A DNA stretch of 64,000 bases, from NCBI RefSeq assembly GCF_030463565.1, contig NC_134646.1:21067796-21131795 (forward strand). The letters are read 5' to 3'. The stretch is from Pelecanus crispus. Taxonomy: Eukaryota > Chordata > Aves > Pelecaniformes > Pelecanidae. The position numbers were made by a program, and so were the translations under genes. The notes under the pieces were generated by a model, which saw nothing but the letters and a program-made list of their open reading frames with translations, ran no database searches and was not told the DNA's origin. Below, in pieces: positions 1 to 10,708 of this stretch; positions within the stretch are counted from its first letter, which is position 1, and each line of letters starts with the position of its first letter.

Positions 1-294
1 CTGCATTTAAACTGCCGTTCTGTCTCTGCAGCAAAAGTACTAGGAGCCAGTTTTACAGGCTGGCTTACTGCAGAGTGACATTTAAAATTCTTTATATCTG
101 CATGAAACTTCTGCACTCAATCTATGTGCACGTTAAGGTTTGCTCTTCACAGTACTGATTCATGATTAGTCCAGAGTAGAGCTGTAGAGGTAACTGCATT
201 TCTGCATTACAGTTGAAGGATGTGAAACTGAGCACAATCTGCCTAGTATCAGACACAGATTAAGAAGGGGTTTTATCCTACTTAAGGTTTGCTT

Positions 295-487
295 CTAGTC
301 AAGTTGACATAGGTTGTAATCATCTCCTGATGGTCCTTCTGAGCTGGAATCTGATGTGAAAGGTTTCCAGCCAAGAACAGATGTTACGTAGTCAAAAGCT
401 GTAGGGAATGTCAGCATGTGGTCTAATGGCCTGGTTGTGCCTCTTGGGGTGTGCAACAGCCTGTGGTCATAGTAGTGTCTGCTGATG
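295..487 (-). CDS. candidate 3'-terminal coding exon of an unrecognised minus-strand gene
   Basis: On the minus strand a pyrimidine-rich stretch ending in TTTCACAG (about 488-510) looks like a good splice acceptor. The exon would start at 487, and its frame stays open for 63 codons to a TAG at 295-297. The peptide is not low-complexity. It begins ISRHYYDHRLLH, contains the run PLDHMLTFPTAFDYV and ends in an acidic, serine-rich tail finishing DDYNLCQLD. The exon would enter in phase 2, because one base completes a codon started upstream. Upstream exons of such a gene would lie at higher coordinates, and the CpG island at 14.5-15.4 kb could be its promoter, but I could not find linking exons. 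I do not recognise the protein. No AATAAA is visible on the minus strand between here and the window edge. It may be a chance open frame. Confidence 0.35.
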
Positions 488-2381
488 CTGTGAAAGGTGA
501 GGTACAAATAGGAAAAAACTAAGAGAGGTAATAAAACCTAGGCCTGGAAGGGAAGGTTACTGACCAGCTGGCTTGAAAACGAACTGGTGTTTTGTTACTA
601 GCACAGTGATTCTATGAGCAAGTGAAGACACAGGGAATGCCATAACCAAATGAGTCACATTAGATTATTCATTTGCCTTTATGGCCCCTTCAGAAAAAAA
701 GATGAGTTGGAAGTATGACTTGTTCTGTATGCATCTGCCATTTCCTTTGCAGTAATAGATGAAAATTGGGTTGTTTGCTTGTGGACTTTGCTCATAGTTG
801 AGTGGAATTAAGCCCTGAGCAGGGAGGGAATTGTCCCTTGGAGTGACTTGCAGACAGCTGCCAGTCTCCAGTCCTTTTCTAAATCCTTAAGCTTGGTCCT
901 TGTAGCACTTAAATAGGACTGAAAATGGGTTGATCAGACAAGTATGAGATGGATTTACATGGTTAGAACAGTTTAATAAGCATGGGGAGGCAGCATGCAT
1001 GCTGCTTCAGCTTTCTTCTGTTTAACCTCTGCTTTGCAATGCTTGGCCAGTAATTACCATTAATTCTTTTTATATGAAGATTGTAGCATATTCTACATGA
1101 CATGCCAGCAGTTACTAATAAATGTATTAAGCCCTTAAATTTTTCAGTCTTTGCCTAGTTCTCAAATGCACTTGACTATAGGAATGCAATTTTTGTTCCT
1201 AGTCTGTTCCTTCACCCATGACAGGTTGTAAAGCTGATGGTTTTGTCCAGCTTCCCTTCCATATTAGGCATGTCCAGCACACGCTGAGTAAGGATTAATG
1301 GTAGGCGCATGTAACACTGGGTTGTGAAAGCAACTCCTGTTCTTGATTACTTACTGTGTCCCTGAACACCCTGGGCTGTGCATGCCCTTTTCTTATGGAA
1401 GGAGGCTCAGCTCTGCTGCATAGACTTATTGAAGGAACTTCCTTAGGTAACTTTTTGTTTCTCAAGCTGCAGCTGGATAACACCCTGAATACTGTCTTTG
1501 GCTTGTTTTTGGGGGTGGGGGTAGGGGTAGGTTGCACTACACAAACTACTGCTTGGGTGTTAAGTAAGGCTACACTCGGCAAGGAGAGCGAGTAACATGC
1601 AAGCACTGAATTTGGTTAGCTTCTTGTCTTAGAAAAATGAAGCTCTGTTTTGAAGTCTCACAAAAGCAGGCATCTGAATACTTCCCTGACAAATGTGATA
1701 GAAGAGCTATCAGCTTTCTCTCAGTGCAGTGTCATTATCACTGCACAGCTTTGCTTTCTCATTGCGTAAGTAATCAAGTGTTTTATTAGCTGAGCGGTTT
1801 GGTTTCCAGATGTATGGGAAGTTAAGCCCAAATGGTTCTCTGTTTTGGCTCTCGTGAGTGATGAGGAGGAATGTTTTCTAGTGACCTTTGGGTTTCAGTC
1901 TTGTAAATTGGAATTTGCAATTTCTCAGCCAGGAGTCACCTTTGGCAAATGATCCTCTTGCCATGCTGCCTTGCTTAGGAATAGCGGAAAAGGGTACTTG
2001 AGTTGGGTTTGTCATTGCTCTGTGCTACACCTGTGGAAGCCCATGGCTAGTTTTCACTTCAAATGTCTGTCACCTAAGTACTCTTAAACTTTGTGCTTGA
2101 AGTTAGAGATGGCGAGGTTCCCTGCACGTGTTTTGTAAGGTAATATTGTCAACGTAGCTCTTCAAAAAGAACCAGCAATTTGTAGTTACAGACAGAACTT
2201 GCATCTTTCCTTGCTGGAGGGATAAGAGCATTTCAGTGTGTACAAACAGGTGGCATCTGTTGGGTAGGCTGATGGTCTTAGTTTACAAGATGATAAAGTA
2301 AGTGGGTAGGATGTTTCTATGGTCAGGCCTGGCCATTTCAGTTGCCCAGAAACTGTGGTAGCAGCTTTCTTTTCTTCTTTC

Positions 2382-2402
2382 TTTTTTTTTTTTTTTTTTT
2401 TT
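2382..2402. repeat. poly-T tract
   Basis: An uninterrupted run of about 21 T, following a CTTTTCTTCTTTC pyrimidine stretch. It could be the A-tail of an old minus-strand insertion or simple slippage. No recognisable element adjoins it. Confidence 0.8.
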
Positions 2403-5047
2403 AATGAGTTTTAGCTGTGACTGGCAGAGGTTACTTGGGGACCTAAGTCTACAGTGTGTTCTTTAGTGGGAGAAAATACAGAAAGGGCAACTTTACAGGG
2501 GAAGAAGCAGAGGGTTTGCATTCCCTTATGCTCAGCAAGTCAAACTCAATTTTGAGTTTTGAATTATTATAATGGCTATATCACCAAGAAGGCATACTTG
2601 ATGGTAGCCTCTCAGCATTCCTTATTGAACAAAGCACAGGGTATTCCTCTCACTGCTGATGTTTAGAGCTCCTGTGAAACGATGGGATCGCGATGGGTCC
2701 AAGGAGGCTGTGCTGGCTGTTACCTTCTGCTTGCTGAGGTCTTCCAGCAAGCCACCTTCTACAGCCAGGTAATTGTAAGTAATTACAAAATAACACCTTG
2801 TGTGTGTGTGTCTCCAGAGCGTTCACTTTTTAACTGGAAGCAATGCGGCTGTCATTATCCACTGGAGATAATTATCTTGTAGGTACAGCAACACTCTGCC
2901 CTGTTGCTGCAAATCACTGGTGAAAAGCAAAGAGGCAGGGAAGCAACTGGCAGCTTAAGCACTCATCTGTGTACTAATCAGGTGGTTTCTCACAAATGTC
3001 ATTATTTTTCTTTGAGGTGATATTCTAATAAACAATAATTTTTTTGTGTGTCCACTCCAATAGTGTGATACCGAAACTTGAAGTTATAAGGAGCAGAAGT
3101 GTCGAAAAAAGGAGGACTTCTCTGAGGACATTTGAGAACAAATGTAGATGATTTCTGAGTTTCTCTGTGACCTAGTTGTTTTCTAATCAGGTCAGCATCA
3201 CCAGCTGGCCCAAAATTTCTCTTTGGACAGAGAAAGACAGCAATTGATGATGATGACATTTGCTGTCATCTGGCTGAAGTGATGAGCTGTCCCTATGTGG
3301 GGTTTGTGCAGGTCCGGGGTAGAGATGTGTGTGAAACACGATTGTTTCATCTCTGCCAGTTGTGTCATGGTACTTGTCCTGGGGAGAAATGATGCTGGGC
3401 TTTCTGAGCAGCTCTCGGGGCTTGTTCTACAGAAGGGATGGAAGCCAATGAGGTCCTAAAAGTTTGTATTGGGATTACCGCCATAACTAGGAGAGGGATG
3501 AATATTAAAACAAGTAGAACGATGAACTATGAGAGCAGTCATGAATCATTTTGGTCTATTTCCTCCACATCTTCCTGGAAATTATTCTCGATTTTTGGAA
3601 AGTCTGAGCATAGAAAAAATGCTGAAAATATTGTATTTCTTTTACAAGACCCAGCCTGTGAACCACTTCTGCACGTAAACACATACCCTAACTGCTTCCT
3701 AAGAAAACTTTAATCTCCTCAGCAGCTTTCTGCTAGTTGTAACATTTCATGGATGTATAGTGCAGAAATACATGAGCAAAACTGTAGTAAACCTAATAGC
3801 ATGCTGATTTTTTTCTTTCCACTGTGTAACTGGAACAACGCAATAAACAGAGGTGACAGTTTTTTCGTTTTTGGGACTAAATTTCATCTATGTTCTGCAG
3901 TGGTTTCAGAAAATTGTCAGACCCTAGGGGTGAAATGATGGCATTTAAACATTTTAAACATACCCAGTAAAAGGCACGAAAGGTTTCCTAATATGCCTCA
4001 TTTATTCTCACAAAAACTGTTAGTATGAACAGCCTCTGTAAAATAAGGTTGCTTGGGAAGTTACAGTTGTGCGAGTAAGGTAGTGCCTTCAGCATTTGGG
4101 TTCTTATCAATGGGAGCTCATTTTGCTGGTGTAATGTTCATGGGATATAAGCACTCAATGGATGCCAGATAATCTGCAAGGCTTTGGGTGTACAAAGTTT
4201 GCTGGAAGTTGTACAGCGTGCAGTCGAGTCAAATCCTTAACTTTTTGCACACACTTCCCTGTGTTGCTATCTTAAAAGACATTTTAAAACATTCTGCATC
4301 TGGGACTAGAAGAAAAACTGGGATTTAGAAGAGAAGCACTTCGGCAGTTTTGCAAAACACCCTGCAATTGTACAATGCAACAGTTTGACAATAGTCAGAA
4401 AAAAACAGCGCCACAGCTTGAGGGAGGGGTTCAGTACCAGGCTTTGGATGTCCTCTGTTCTTCCAAGCAGCTCTTTCAGGTTCCCTTCCAAAATGTCTCT
4501 GTTGGTGGGTGGTAAGACTTTTAATCCCCTCAGCTTGAGTTTGTAGGAGAGGAACCGTAGTAGCATCTTTTGACTCCTGACTGTACTTCCTTTCTCAGGA
4601 CAAGTGTATTCCCCAGCAGGTACTGCTCCATCAGCTACCTCTAATCTGCTCGTATTTTGAAAGAGGTGAACAGAAGTATGACCAGCCCTTGAGAAGCCAA
4701 GTGCACCATCATCCTGTTAAGGCTTAAGTGAAGACTTAGCCCACAGTTTTGGAAAAAAAAAAAAAAGGTTCATTATGTCTATCTGAGTCACTGCCTCTGT
4801 TGTCCCCTTTGCTGTGAGCATGTTTGGTTGTCTAATGCCTACCTGCAGCAGAAATACTCTCCTTAGGTGTGCTACATGTCTTTGATGCATTTAAAAACAA
4901 AGAAAATAGCTTTTGTATGTGTGAGAAGGGGAAAATTCAAAAGGTCACTTTAATACCATGGTTGACAGAGTGGCTCGTGTTTTCAAGTTCACAGGGTATT
5001 CATGCCAGTGAACATAAATCCTCTGCTGAGACCAGGCACTGCTGAAA

Positions 5048-5082
5048 GGAAAAAAGAAAGAAAGAAGGAAAGAAAGAAAAAG
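5048..5082. repeat. purine-rich GAAA/GGAA microsatellite
   Basis: An imperfect tetranucleotide array of GAAA and GGAA units, all purine on the plus strand. The open frames across it (KERKKERK type) are by-products. Confidence 0.85.
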
Positions 5083-6680
5083 CAGAGCAGCTTTCCTTGT
5101 ATTGTGTCTCTCCTGTTGTTTGTGTCTCTCCTGTCAGCTGAAGTAGAGGAGGGCTGTTGTGCCCCCAGCCCTTTACTGCCATGTCTTCAGTGCAAAGCCT
5201 GGCCATGGGGAGAGCTGGTGTGATGTGTGCTGGAGGACTGGAGACTTGGAACCAGGTGGTCATGGAAAGCTAGGAATGCACAGATGGATGAGACAACCAG
5301 GGTCCCTGCAAGGGTGCATGGAAAAATCAGGTTTTTTAATTGGTGACAGATCTGTGTCAGGAAGTTCCTGTGCACTCCCAGCTGCTCTTTCTGCTCCCAC
5401 GCAGGAGATTTTTTTCACTCCTGTGATTGTACTGAATGACAAGTGGGGCTAAGATATAAATTCAGAAGCAGATTAATAAATTGCTGGTTTTCTATTTCTG
5501 TTTTCTGATTTGCTCAGGCAACCTGAGCAGCTCCAATTTTTTTACTTACAGAGTTGTTCTGCTACTGCCAGAGAAATGTATACGTGACTTAGCATTTTTT
5601 GATAAAACTCGGGAAAAATAGTAGCGGTTTTATTGTTCCGTTTCTCAGGGGATAGAATTGTTGCAAATTAGAAAGTCATTAAACACTGCCAAGCAAAACA
5701 CCTGCAATGAAAAAAATTATATGTAGGCTGAAAATGGTAGTTACCTAACAGCACTGGTACCGGCATAGAAATGACGAAAGAGATAACCTCCAGGTTTATT
5801 TTAAATCTTACTACTTTTCTGTATATCTGCAAAGTAGTGAATTCTGCACAGCACCTGCTTAGTTGGCAAATCTGCCCCGACATCTTTACTCGAATTCCTC
5901 CAAGTTCAAAAGAGCTAGCCATACTATGGGAAAGAGCTATAATTTCACCCTTTTTGGCCTATAATGGTAAAAATCTAGTGTGTTTCAACCTAAAGGTGTG
6001 TTTTGCTCGGTACAGTGAGGGTACCTGGCTCAGGCTGAGCACCCTTATTCCTGGAGTCCTCCACCTGGACTTGGGCAGGGAGGGGAAGAAGCAGGCTCAG
6101 GGTAGGACCAGCTGTCTCAGCAGCGGGATGTGCTGTGGTCACGGGTTCTGGCAAACACCCCCAGCCTTGGTGCATTTAAAAATGTGTGTTCTTTTGGTTG
6201 TTGGAAGTGTTGAACATTGCCCATGCCATCTGCTGCAGTTGTGAATTAGCTGAAATCAGTAACACAAGGGGATGTTGCTGTCAGCTTTAGCCCTTGAAAA
6301 CCCTTACACTGAGAGATCGCTTCAGTTTACTGCGTCTGCATGAGACTAACAAGAGATTGTAATTGCTGAGTGACGTGGCTGTGAAAGGGCCTCTCTTTTT
6401 TTTTCTAGCCTTCACGTGGGCAGGAACTTGTTCCTAGCACAGGTGTATAGAGACCATTTTTAATAATTACATTTTGCATGCATAAATGTTCTCTTAGGAG
6501 CTAATTTTTTCACCTGCATTATTAGCGTCATTATGACCTGATGCAAGGCAGAGCTCATTTAATTGGCAGAGCTACTGCTTTGCTGCTTTCTTTTGGAAAA
6601 GAATTGTGTTTTGCAAGTGCCTTAAGCTTGGAGTGAACTTCCTGAACTCTGACACTGTGTCCCATTGGTGTAGGTTAATT

Positions 6681-6706
6681 TATGTATGTATGTATTTATT
6701 TATTCT
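6681..6706. repeat. TATG/TTTA tetranucleotide microsatellite
   Basis: Three TATG units grade into TTTA units ending TATTTATTTATTC. A short, imperfect simple repeat. Confidence 0.75.
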
Positions 6707-7777
6707 TTTTAAGTCAGTATATGCATATAAAAGGCTATTTTGTTTGATACAGTACCTTGTATTAAAACACTGGGAGTGAGGACACTGGAGGGGAGGGGAT
6801 TTTCCTAGTCACTGAATCCAAGTGTGTTTGCTGCAAAAGACCTGTAATCTGGTATTTTAAGGATTTTATTCTGTGGATGGTTGTCTCATAGATGAACATT
6901 GAAATTCATTGCCTTGCTAAGGATTACAATCAGTTCTGTCTTAAAGCTGTGGTTTTGTAACTGGGTTGCAGAGCACTTTGTGAAAGTTGCTTCATTTTCT
7001 TAAAAAGCAGTGTAGGCTTGTGGCTAGAGATTCGCAGCCAAATAACCCTTGAAAAGTGACTTTCCTCTGTAGCTCGTTAGCTCGTCTAACCTTTCTAGTA
7101 AGGAAAAATTAACCCTCTTTCACCCGCTAGTGAGAAATTATGTAGGACTCTGGTACACTTGTTTCATTTTATATTTTGAACAGATTTGTGTATTTTTTTT
7201 TTCCCTTGCCATTACATTCAGGCATTTATTCGTGACCTGAAACTGATCCTACTTAATCCAGTGGGGGAGGTGTCTTAACTTCACCAGTAATCAGGTGAAG
7301 AAAGTACTGGAAAACCCTACACCCGGCTCTCAGAGACAGTCAGTATGACTGGCATTCAGCTATTCAATGTGTCTAGCAATTGTCTGGTGTCAGTGTTGGG
7401 GGTATCCCACCCATCCCTTGAGTACTGCCCAAGAAGAGCTGGGGTTTCCTGCATGCCCCATGTAATTTCTGACCCTGCCCTGCAGGTATTATAGATGCCC
7501 GGCATGCTGCAAGCGTGGCTAGGTGGGCAGCTGGATGGAGCTCTGCCTCCTTGTCTCTGCTCAAAGAGTGTTTGTCTAAGTGAGGACTGGATCCCCTTGG
7601 AAGCAAGGTCGCTGCCTGCCTGCATGTTCCTACCTCCTGGTAAACACCAAGAGAATCAAGGCAGTTTGTTTTGCTCTCTGAAAGAAGGAAAAGTCTGTTT
7701 TGCATTTAATTACAGCCAAAGCTTTTCTTGGGATGGTTTTTATGGAGTAACTGACCTGATGTAAATACATATGCGTA

Positions 7778-7801
7778 TTTTTTTTTTATATATATATATA
7801 T
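7778..7801. repeat. T-run followed by (TA)n microsatellite
   Basis: A run of T leads into about six TA dinucleotides. Confidence 0.8.
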
Positions 7802-8743
7802 CCTCCACGATGCTTCCCAGTGCACATCCCCTCCCTAAGCATAAGCTGCGAGGCATAAATATGGCAAGAAGGCACACGGTGACAGTGAGGCAATTGCGCA
7901 CAGTGAAGTCAGAGCCTAGGTTTATTGGCTGTAGTAGTCATGTAATATGCTGTTTGTGTCAATTTATTCACCTGGAAGTTTTGGCTTGCAACCATAGTTT
8001 AAAACTTGCATAGTATACTGTTGCTTGAGAGGTAGAAAATACACAGGGTATAGCCAGTCAAGCAGGAGAAGAGAGTGAGCACCTTATTTGTTTGGATTAG
8101 CTGAGGCAAAGGTTTTGTAAGCTCTGGGCATGAAAGCCTGTCACTCCCTAGAAATGCCTGCTGCCACCTGGCCCAGCCCCACACTGCGAGGGAAACCGCG
8201 CATGCTGGAGACCTCCGCAGCTCCTGCAGGCAGGAATAAAGAAAAGAGCTTTTAGTGCAACCCTTGAAAAAAGCAATGGCACCAGATAGGGTCAGTACTG
8301 AACACTGACAGCTGAAGTCAGGCACTGGGCACACAGGCAGGGAAAGGCACTTCTATCTCTTCCCAAGGCCTGAGAGATGCAGATGACCCCACGACAGATT
8401 GTGCTTCTCAGCCCCTTGGTGCTCTGGGGAGCCAGGAGGGGCATTTGTGGACTGCTCTGCTAGAATAAAGACACTTAAAGCAGTTTTGATGCTCCTGAAA
8501 AGAGCCAATTTTCAGTGGAGCAGCACCTGAGATGGCCCCACACCAAGAAGTGGCAGAGGGTGGGAATGTGGCATCAGAGATGCGTCTCAGCTGCTGGCAA
8601 TCGGTCTTCAGACTGCAGGAAAGAAGTGGTTGGTTTCCTTCCCCGCCTCCTGCCCATCTCTGTCCTCCAGTCAGTCAGGGCAGGAGTATCACTGTGGCAT
8701 CAAGGCACTGCTGCCAGCTCCCCAGGCAGAGACACCAGCTCAG

Positions 8744-10708
8744 TCATAGAATCATAGAATTATAGAATCGTTTAGGTTGGAAAAGACATTTAAAATCATC
8801 AAGTCCAATTATTAACCTAAAACTACCAAGTCCACCACTAAACCAATTAAGGGTAGAGTAATAATTAATTTATGCTTCCTGGCTTAGTGGCTGGATTATT
8901 TTTTAATGAAAGTAAAACTAGGAATCATTAAGGTTGGAAAGCATCTCTAAGATTATCGGTCCAACCGTCAACCCAACACCACCATGCCTACTAAACCATG
9001 TCCCAAAGTGCCACGTCTACATGTTTTTTGAACATCTCCAGGGATGGCGACTCCACCACCTCTCTGGGCAGCCTCTTCCAATGCTTGACCACCCTTTCAG
9101 TAAAGAAATTTTTCCTAATATCCAATCTAAACCTCCCCTGGCACAGCTTGAGCCCATTTCCTCTCGTCCTATTGCTAGCTACTTGGGAGAAGAGACCAAC
9201 ACCCACCTCAATACAACGTCCTTTCAAGTAGTTGTAAAGAGCAATAAGGTCACCCCTCAGCCTCCTCTTCTCCAGACTAAACAACACCAGTTCCCTCAGC
9301 CGCTCCTCATCAGACTTGTGCTCCAGACCCTTCACCAGCTTTGCCCTTCTCTGAACATGCTCCAGCACCTCAATGTCTTTCTTGTATTGAGGAGCCCAAA
9401 ACTGGACACAGTATTCCAGGTGCGGCCTCACCAGCGCCGAGTACAGGGGGACAATCACCTCCCTGCTCCTGCTGGCCACACTATTCCTGATACAAGCCAG
9501 GATGCTGTTGGCCTTCTTGGCCACCTGGGCACACTGCTGGCTCATGTTCAGACGGCTGTCAACCAACACCCCCAGGTCCCTTTCTGCCAGGCAGCTTTCC
9601 AGCCACTCTTCCCCAAGCCTGTAGCATTGCATGGGGTTGTTGTGACTAAAGTGCAGGACCCGGCACTTGGCCTTGTTGAACCTCATACAGTTGGGCTCGG
9701 CCCATCGGTCCAGCCTGTCCAGGTCCCTCTGCAGGGCCATCCTACCCTCCAGCAGATCAACACTCCCACCTAATTTGGTGTCATCTGCAAACTTTCTGAG
9801 GGTGCACTCAATCCCCCCATCCAGATCGTTGATAAAGATATTAAACAAGACTGGCCCCAAAACGGAGCCCTGGGGAACACCGCTCATGACCGGCCGCCAA
9901 CTGGATTTAACTCCATGCACCACAACTCTCTGGGCTCGGCCATCCAGACAGATTATTACCCAGCAAAGAGTACACCTGCCTAGGCCATGAGCTGCCAGCT
10001 TCCTTAGGAGAATGCTGTGGGAGATGGTTTCAAAGGCTTTACTAAAGTCCAGGTAGATGACGTCCACAGCCTTTCCCTCATCCACTAGGTGGGTCACCTG
10101 GTCATAGAAGGAGATCAGAATGGTCAAGCAGGACCTGCCTTTCATGAACCCATGCTGGCTGGGCCTGATCCCGTGGTTGACCTGCACATGCCTGTTGAGC
10201 GTACTCAAGAGGAACCACTCCATAATCTTCCCCGGTACCAAGGTCAGGCTGTCAGACCTGTAGTCCCCCAGATCCTCTTTCCAGCCCTTCTTGTAGATGG
10301 GCGTCACACTGGCAAGCCTCCAGTCATCTGGGACCTCCCCTGTTAACCAGGACTGCTGACAAATGATGGAGCGTGGCTTGGCAAGCTCCTCCACCAGCTC
10401 CCTCAGGTGGTGGATCCCATCCAGCCCCATAGACTTGTGAGTGTCCAGGTGGTGTAGCAGGTCATTAACTGCTTCCTCCTGGATTATGGGGGGTTTATTC
10501 TGCTCTCTGTCCCTGTCTTCCAGCTCAGGGGCCTGAATACCCTGGGGATAACTGGTGTGACTATTAAAGACTGAGGCAAAGAAGGCATTAAGTACCTCAG
10601 CCTTTTCCTCGTCCTTGGTGGCAATGTTCCCCCCAGCATCCAGTAAAGAATGGAGATTCTCTTTGGCTCTCTTTTTGTTGTTAATGTATTTGTAGAAACA
10701 TTTGTCCC
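8744..10708 (-). mobile_element. CR1 LINE, 5'-truncated, with long open RT frame
   Basis: A minus-strand CR1 non-LTR retrotransposon. Its 3' end is at 8744, where the plus strand shows CATAGAAT-type octamers followed by AGGTTGGAAAAGAC, the avian CR1 3' terminus. The 5' end is truncated near 10708 inside the region before the reverse-transcriptase (RT) core, which is typical of abortive target-primed reverse transcription. The 3' untranslated region has two successive GGTTGGAAA-type units (about 8770 and 8934). The segment 9114-9814 is nearly identical to 26278-26978. Confidence 0.93.
8991..10708 (-). CDS. CR1 ORF2 fragment: reverse transcriptase, open
   Basis: An open frame of roughly 570 codons belonging to CR1 ORF2. 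It lacks the N-terminal endonuclease because of 5' truncation, but the RT is uninterrupted from the region before its fingers to the natural C terminus. Visible RT features are the [11 protein letters not shown] block (the first catalytic Asp region), [20 protein letters not shown], and FADDTKLGG, the YADD-type catalytic box with F for Y as usual in CR1. The C-terminal region ends ALWDMV before the stop. A short in-frame deletion relative to the 27 kb copy removes about three residues near 10420 (HHLREL against HPRVLREL). Codons upstream of 10708, though open, are flanking DNA. The element is dead for lack of endonuclease and ORF1, but the open frame argues for a young insertion. Confidence 0.88.

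Larger units (their letters stand above)
488..8743. other. non-coding stretch, no gene recognised
   Basis: About 8.3 kb of AT-leaning sequence with no recognisable protein family on either strand. The open frames are short, lack paired splice sites and look random. It holds simple repeats listed separately. If the 295-487 exon is real, this could be an intron of that gene; otherwise it is intergenic. Confidence 0.5.

Noticed and set aside
3002..3259. Minus-strand frame of 85 codons with a complex-looking peptide
   Set aside because: A pyrimidine-rich AG lies near its start (about 3221), but I found no matching donor and no family resemblance. Too weak to call an exon.
4306..4566. Minus-strand frame of 86 codons
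   Set aside because: No convincing splice sites or recognisable motif; probably chance.
8934..9773. Plus-strand open frame of 279 codons
   Set aside because: It is the antisense of the CR1 reverse-transcriptase gene, and the same antisense peptide recurs in the 26 kb copy. Its openness follows from the opposite strand.
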